From the NCBI GenBank assembly GCA_963677505.2, contig CAXXWB010000050.1, positions 1-64,000 of the forward strand: a stretch of 64,000 nt of DNA. The letters are read 5' to 3'. How positions within the stretch are numbered: position 1 is the stretch's first letter; every line of letters starts with the position of its first letter. Origin of the DNA: JBGSUZ01 sp963677505 (GTDB taxonomy: Bacteria > Bacillota > Clostridia > Peptostreptococcales > Acidaminobacteraceae). Made by a program: the position numbers and the translations under genes. Positions 60,403-64,000 of the stretch are shown piece by piece. Under the pieces are notes generated by a model. It worked only from the letters and a program-made list of their open reading frames with translations, was not told where the DNA came from and did no database searches.

Positions 60403-62610
60403 ATGGAAACCATTAATGGAAAAGTGGAAGAAATCGTCTTCAAAAACGATGAAAACGGATTTGTCATAGCCGTTGTGGAATCTGAAGATGAGTATATATA
60501 TATTAAGGGCTATATGCCCTACCTTCAAGAAGGTGAAACGGCTCAGTTTCATGGCGTTTTCAAATCCCACCCCACCTATGGGGAACAATTTGAGGTCACC
60601 CACTGGGAAGTTATTTTGCCAACAGAAGAAAATGATATTCGACATTACTTGGCATCGGGGATTATTAAGGGTATTGGTCCAGCAATGGCAGATCGAATTG
60701 TAGACGCCTTTGGCGTGGATACTTTCGATGTGATACAAATGGCGCCAAGAAGACTTTTGGAAATTCAGGGCATTGGCGAAAAGAAATTGGAAGAGATTGT
60801 AGAGGCTTTCAGTGAACAAGTTGGTGCAAGAGATGTGATAATCTTCTTACAAAAATTTGGACTGACTACCAATCAAGCGGTTAAAGTATATAAAAAATTA
60901 GGCGTGACTGCAAAACAAGTGGTCTCGGAAAATCCATATGAATTGGCCTCTCTAATTGAAGGGTTTGGCTTTAAAATGGCAGACGCCATCGCTAAACGGA
61001 ATGGCGTTGACCCGAGAAGCGGGTATAGAATTGCCTGTGGTATTTTGTACGCTTTAGCTCAGCTTTCTAATAAAGGACATGTGTATGCACCTGTATCTTT
61101 GCTTATAAAAACCAGTTTAGAAGCACTGGCAATTGAAGAGGACTTGATTCAAAAAGAGCTTTATGAAATGGCCGTAATGGGTGCTGTGGTTTTGGATCAT
61201 TTTGATGGAGAAGATGTGGTGTATTTGCCCTATCTCCACTATGCTGAGTCCAAGGTGGCTAAATATGTCACAGAGAAACTCACAGAACATCCCATCGCCA
61301 TTTGCTTTGATGTAAGTGAATCCATTACCGAAATTGAAAACCTCAGAGGCATACAATTAGCCCCTATGCAAAGGAAAGCCATAGAAGCTTCGGTTCACGA
61401 ATCAATGGCAGTGATTACTGGCGGACCAGGGACTGGTAAAACGACTATTATCAACGGATTGATTCATATATTCGAACAGGCAGGGTTAAAGTTGGTTCTT
61501 GCTGCCCCTACGGGCAGAGCGGCTAAAAGAATGACAGAAGCCACTCAGCGAGAGGCAAAGACCATACACAGACTTCTTGAATACAATTTCAGCGAGGAAG
61601 AATCGGTCCTCACCTTTAATAAAAATGAACATCAACCCTTAGAAGTGGATGTGGTGATCATAGATGAAGTTTCCATGATTGACATGGTTCTGATGATGCA
61701 TCTTTCCAATGCGATTATGCCTAAAACGCGACTGATTTTAGTGGGAGATGCAGATCAACTTCCGTCTGTCGGACCTGGAAATGTTCTCAGAGACCTGATT
61801 CAAAGCGGGGGACCTGTGGTCACCAGACTAGACCAAATTTTTAGACAAAACGAGCAGAGCGCTATAGCGGTCAATGCCCATAAAATTAACCAAGGAGAAA
61901 TGCCAGGTCTCAACGAGAAGGAAAAAGATTTCTTCTTCTTACAAGGTCGAACTCAGGAAGAAATTGTGAGAGCCATTCGCAATTTGTGTTTAAAGAGGCT
62001 GCCGGATTATTATGGGGTAGACCCAATTAAAGATATTCAGGTTCTTAGCCCCGTGAAAAATTCTAACATTGGCACCCACAAACTTAATCAGGTTTTACAA
62101 GAAGCGCTGAATCCACATCGGGCAGAGGTGAAAGAAAAAATCTTCGGTGACCGTATTTTTAGAGTAGGCGACAAAGTTATGCAAATTAAAAATAACTACA
62201 CCGCAAAGTGGAAAACTTTTGACAGCAGTGAAGGAGAAGGGGTCTTTAACGGAGATATTGGCTATATTTCAGAGCTAGATGACCGAATGCGGCAAGTACA
62301 CGTCCTTTTTGATGATGAGAAAACCGTCCGTTACGAGTATGGTCAATTGGACGAACTGGTTCATGCTTACGCTGTAACCGTTCATAAAAGTCAAGGCAGT
62401 GAATTCCCCGTGATTATTATGCCCGTGACGTGGTGCGCACCTATGCTCATGACGAGAAATATACTTTATACTGCCATTACTAGGGCAAAACGGCTGGTGG
62501 TTTTAGTGGGTCAAGAAAAGTACATTAAGCAGTTTATCGACAATACCGATGGTGGCATGCGGTATTCGGCATTGGAAGGAAGAATACGCCTACTTGGAGG
62601 GAAGCAGTGA
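60403..62610 (+). CDS. recD2: ATP-dependent RecD2-like DNA helicase
   Basis: This is a 735-residue SF1B 5'-3' helicase of the RecD/TraA group, involved in DNA repair and replication-fork stability in bacteria without RecBC. It has an N-terminal OB/beta region (~1-75), tandem HhH motifs (IIKGIGPAMADRIVDAFG, LLEIQGIGEKKLEEIVEAF), Walker A TGGPGTGKT (~340-348), Walker B VVIIDEVSMID and the C-terminal UvrD-like motif YAVTVHKSQGSEFPVII. ATG 60403 follows GGTGGTGG. It is 1 nt upstream of the comFC-like gene, so the two are co-transcribed. Confidence 0.94.
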   Translation: METINGKVEEIVFKNDENGFVIAVVESEDEYIYIKGYMPYLQEGETAQFHGVFKSHPTYGEQFEVTHWEVILPTEENDIRHYLASGIIKGIGPAMADRIVDAFGVDTFDVIQMAPRRLLEIQGIGEKKLEEIVEAFSEQVGARDVIIFLQKFGLTTNQAVKVYKKLGVTAKQVVSENPYELASLIEGFGFKMADAIAKRNGVDPRSGYRIACGILYALAQLSNKGHVYAPVSLLIKTSLEALAIEEDLIQKELYEMAVMGAVVLDHFDGEDVVYLPYLHYAESKVAKYVTEKLTEHPIAICFDVSESITEIENLRGIQLAPMQRKAIEASVHESMAVITGGPGTGKTTIINGLIHIFEQAGLKLVLAAPTGRAAKRMTEATQREAKTIHRLLEYNFSEEESVLTFNKNEHQPLEVDVVIIDEVSMIDMVLMMHLSNAIMPKTRLILVGDADQLPSVGPGNVLRDLIQSGGPVVTRLDQIFRQNEQSAIAVNAHKINQGEMPGLNEKEKDFFFLQGRTQEEIVRAIRNLCLKRLPDYYGVDPIKDIQVLSPVKNSNIGTHKLNQVLQEALNPHRAEVKEKIFGDRIFRVGDKVMQIKNNYTAKWKTFDSSEGEGVFNGDIGYISELDDRMRQVHVLFDDEKTVRYEYGQLDELVHAYAVTVHKSQGSEFPVIIMPVTWCAPMLMTRNILYTAITRAKRLVVLVGQEKYIKQFIDNTDGGMRYSALEGRIRLLGGKQ

Positions 62611-62611
62611 T

Positions 62612-63235
62612 ATGAATCTATCGGAGCTGATATTTGGCAATGATCCCAATTGTATTGTTTGTGGAAAAGACATTTTGCCCTCGACTTTTGGGATGTGCCA
62701 ATCCTGCCAAGAAACATTTCCTTTTTCGGAACCCATGTTGGATCAAAAGTCTATTTCTGTTTGTCGATATGAGGGACCAGCTAAACAATTGATTTACGAT
62801 TATAAATACAATCAAAATAGAGTTATCGGCAAATATATGGCCAATATGATGACTGAATATATAAGAAAAGGCATCTTTCATTATGATGGGATTCTGACGG
62901 TTCCTTGCAGCAAAGGCAGAAAAAAAGTAAGAGGTTTTGATCATACCCTTTACATAGCGCAAATTTTATCAGATAATTTGGGTATGGATATTTGTGAAGG
63001 GGCCATTGAACGGGTTAAAGAAACCCAAAGACTAAAAGGACTGACAAAACAAGAAAGATTGCTAGAATTGGAAAATGCCTTTGTTATCAAAAATGGCGAC
63101 GCACTTTATGGTAAACGATTGTTACTAATAGATGATATTTTAACGACAGGTGCAACGCTCAGTGCTTGCACACAAGCAGTATTGCCTTATCAACCGGCTT
63201 GTGTTCATTGGCTAAGTTTTGCAACCGTGATTTAG
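62612..63235 (+). CDS. comFC: ComFC-like phosphoribosyltransferase-domain protein
   Basis: This 207-residue ComF-family protein has an N-terminal zinc-finger region with CIVC and CQSC pairs, and a C-terminal PRTase-fold domain with RLLLIDDILTTGATLSAC. ComFC supports DNA uptake in Bacillus; many anaerobes keep it without known competence. It starts at ATG 62612, with GGAGGGAAG upstream, right after recD2. The comFC-yvyF-flgM order is the same as in Bacillus. Confidence 0.92.
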   Translation: MNLSELIFGNDPNCIVCGKDILPSTFGMCQSCQETFPFSEPMLDQKSISVCRYEGPAKQLIYDYKYNQNRVIGKYMANMMTEYIRKGIFHYDGILTVPCSKGRKKVRGFDHTLYIAQILSDNLGMDICEGAIERVKETQRLKGLTKQERLLELENAFVIKNGDALYGKRLLLIDDILTTGATLSACTQAVLPYQPACVHWLSFATVI

Positions 63236-63249
63236 GGGAGGACAAAGTA

Positions 63250-63654
63250 ATGGCATTAAAAAATTGTGGAAAATGCGGAAGAATGTTTGCAGCAGAAGAG
63301 CACCAAAAGTTTTGCAGCAATTGTGTTGAAAATGACGACGAACTTTTTAAAATTGTAAGAGAGTATGTGTATGACAACCCAAGTGCAACGGTACAAGACA
63401 CTGCTGAGGCAACTGAAGTGCCTGAAGAAAAGATTTTGAAATTCTTAAGACAAGGAAAGCTTCAACTCAGAGGCGATGGCGTTGGTTTAGACTGTGAACG
63501 CTGTGGCAAAAGCATTCCATCTGGCAGATTTTGCGATAGCTGCGCCCACGAAATGGCTCAAGGATTTAAAAAGGCTACAGGCCAAGACAAACCAGCACCT
63601 GCACCGGCAAAGACAAAAGAAGTTAATAGCCGAGGCATGTTTGTAAAGAAATAG
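63250..63654 (+). CDS. yvyF: YvyF-like flagellar operon zinc-ribbon protein
   Basis: This 134-residue protein has two zinc-ribbon-like Cys clusters: C6-x2-C9 with CSNC (~22-25) at the N terminus, and CERC with CDSC in the C-terminal half. Between them is a predicted HTH-like helical segment (ATVQDTAEATEVPEEKILKFLRQGKL). This layout matches the flagellar-operon protein YvyF (TIGR03826-type), next to comFC and flgM. It may regulate motility genes; the mechanism is not known. ATG 63250 follows GGGGAGG; the longer frame from 63166 overlaps comFC and has no ribosome site. Confidence 0.9.
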   Translation: MALKNCGKCGRMFAAEEHQKFCSNCVENDDELFKIVREYVYDNPSATVQDTAEATEVPEEKILKFLRQGKLQLRGDGVGLDCERCGKSIPSGRFCDSCAHEMAQGFKKATGQDKPAPAPAKTKEVNSRGMFVKK

Positions 63655-63691
63655 ATTTTGAAGAAAAAATATTAAAAATTGAATTTAAGAC

Positions 63692-63718
63692 TAAACATAC
63701 CCCCTAAATTGCCGATAT
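63692..63718 (+). promoter_or_regulatory. Sigma-28 (SigD/FliA-type) promoter of flgM
   Basis: TAAA (63692-63695), a 15-nt spacer and GCCGATAT (63711-63718), a perfect match to the flagellar sigma-28 consensus, 37 nt before the flgM start. Confidence 0.88.
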
Positions 63719-63755
63719 TGTTAATAGACAAAGCAGCAAGTCAGGGGGTGTTTTT

Positions 63756-64000
63756 ATGAAGATAGTTAATAACGTCAGTATACAGAGCGTGGCCAAAGCT
63801 TATCAAAAGACTGCGGCACAATCGGAGAAAAAGACCGCTTCAAGTTTTGAAACGGATAAGATCGAAATCAGCCAAGAGGCTAGAATCCAACAAGCAGCTA
63901 TGAAAGCCGTTAAACAGCTTCCCGATGTGAGAGAAGCAAAGGTGGCGGAAATCAAACAACAAATTCAAGATGGCGTATATAAACCTACAGCAGATCAAAT
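63756..64000 (+). CDS. flgM: Anti-sigma-28 factor FlgM (partial, runs off the window)
   Basis: The first ~81 codons are visible from ATG 63756 (ribosome site AGGGGGTG). MKIVNNVSIQSVAKAY at the start, a polar disordered middle (SSFETDKIEISQEAR) and the conserved helix DVREAKVAEIKQQIQDGVYK are typical of FlgM, which blocks sigma-28 until the hook is complete. No stop codon is reached before the window ends. With its own sigma-28 promoter, it is part of the usual feedback loop on flagellar late genes. Confidence 0.93.
   Translation, partial: MKIVNNVSIQSVAKAYQKTAAQSEKKTASSFETDKIEISQEARIQQAAMKAVKQLPDVREAKVAEIKQQIQDGVYKPTADQ

Noticed and set aside
1..64000. Search for tRNA, rRNA, prophage, toxin-antitoxin or defence genes
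   Set aside because: Intergenic gaps are short and explained by promoters, terminators, the riboswitch and the intron; no such genes were recognised.

Overview
The window looks like a chromosomal segment of a strictly anaerobic, motile, amino-acid-fermenting member of the Clostridia (Firmicutes). The evidence is a bifurcating-type [FeFe] hydrogenase, two lysine-fermentation genes (kal, kce), a CoA-transferase pair, SigI/RsgI, Firmicutes gene orders (murA-mbl-flhO-flhP-fabZ; comFC-yvyF-flgM; rho-rpmE-tdk-prmC-prfA), strong Shine-Dalgarno sites and moderately low GC. A non-sporulating Fusibacter/Acidaminobacter-like lineage is my best guess. It rests on gene content only.

Layout. 1-2.1 kb: end of a NuoF-like hydrogenase subunit and hydA. 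2.3-11.2 kb: complete nine-gene V/A-type ATPase operon. 11.2-17.2 kb: a TPR-GAF-GGDEF diguanylate cyclase, kal-kce, and a minus-strand pair (transglutaminase-like protein, MscL). 17.4-25 kb: rho, rpmE, tdk, yqhQ, prmC, prfA and an MnmH-Sua5 fusion. 25-29.1 kb: rpiB, upp, dCMP deaminase, tagO, wecB. 29.4-36.5 kb: complete F-type ATP synthase operon (atpZ-I-B-E-F-H-A-G-D-C). 36.8-42.1 kb: murA, mbl, two flagellar rod genes, a FlgJ-like gene, fabZ. 42.3-47.4 kb: patatin, phosphoglucomutase, an unrecognised protein, an AEC transporter. 47.5-49.4 kb: a class C group II intron placed directly behind a terminator. 49.5-57.2 kb: a large secreted phosphodiester-glycosidase-like protein, SAM-riboswitch-controlled metK, sigI-rsgI and a secreted coiled-coil/stalk protein. 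57.3-60.2 kb: two regulators and a CoA-transferase. 60.4 kb to the end: recD2, comFC, yvyF and the start of flgM.

How the parts fit. The cell carries two rotary ATPases. The F-type c subunit has the full Na+-ligand set (Q32, V63, E65, S66, T67, Y70), so this enzyme probably works on Na+. The V-type K subunit has a single hairpin with E124 and lacks that signature. Hydrogenase, kal/kce and the CoA-transferase point to amino-acid fermentation with H2 formation. Motility genes carry sigma-28-type promoters (TAAA-N16-TCCGATAC before the rod genes, TAAA-N15-GCCGATAT before flgM).

Most notable for follow-up: (i) sigI and the secreted protein gene downstream of rsgI share a CCCCA-N19-CGAATA element, which suggests a small SigI envelope regulon; (ii) tRNA 2-selenouridine synthase fused to threonylcarbamoyl-AMP synthase; (iii) a transglutaminase-like surface protein in which Glu replaces the catalytic Cys, co-directional with an MscL that has a zinc ribbon; (iv) the group IIC intron with readable boundaries and branch point; (v) absence of spoIID/spoIIQ/spoIIID from the atp-murA-mbl neighbourhood. 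I saw no tRNA or rRNA genes, CRISPR arrays, prophage or recognisable defence systems.
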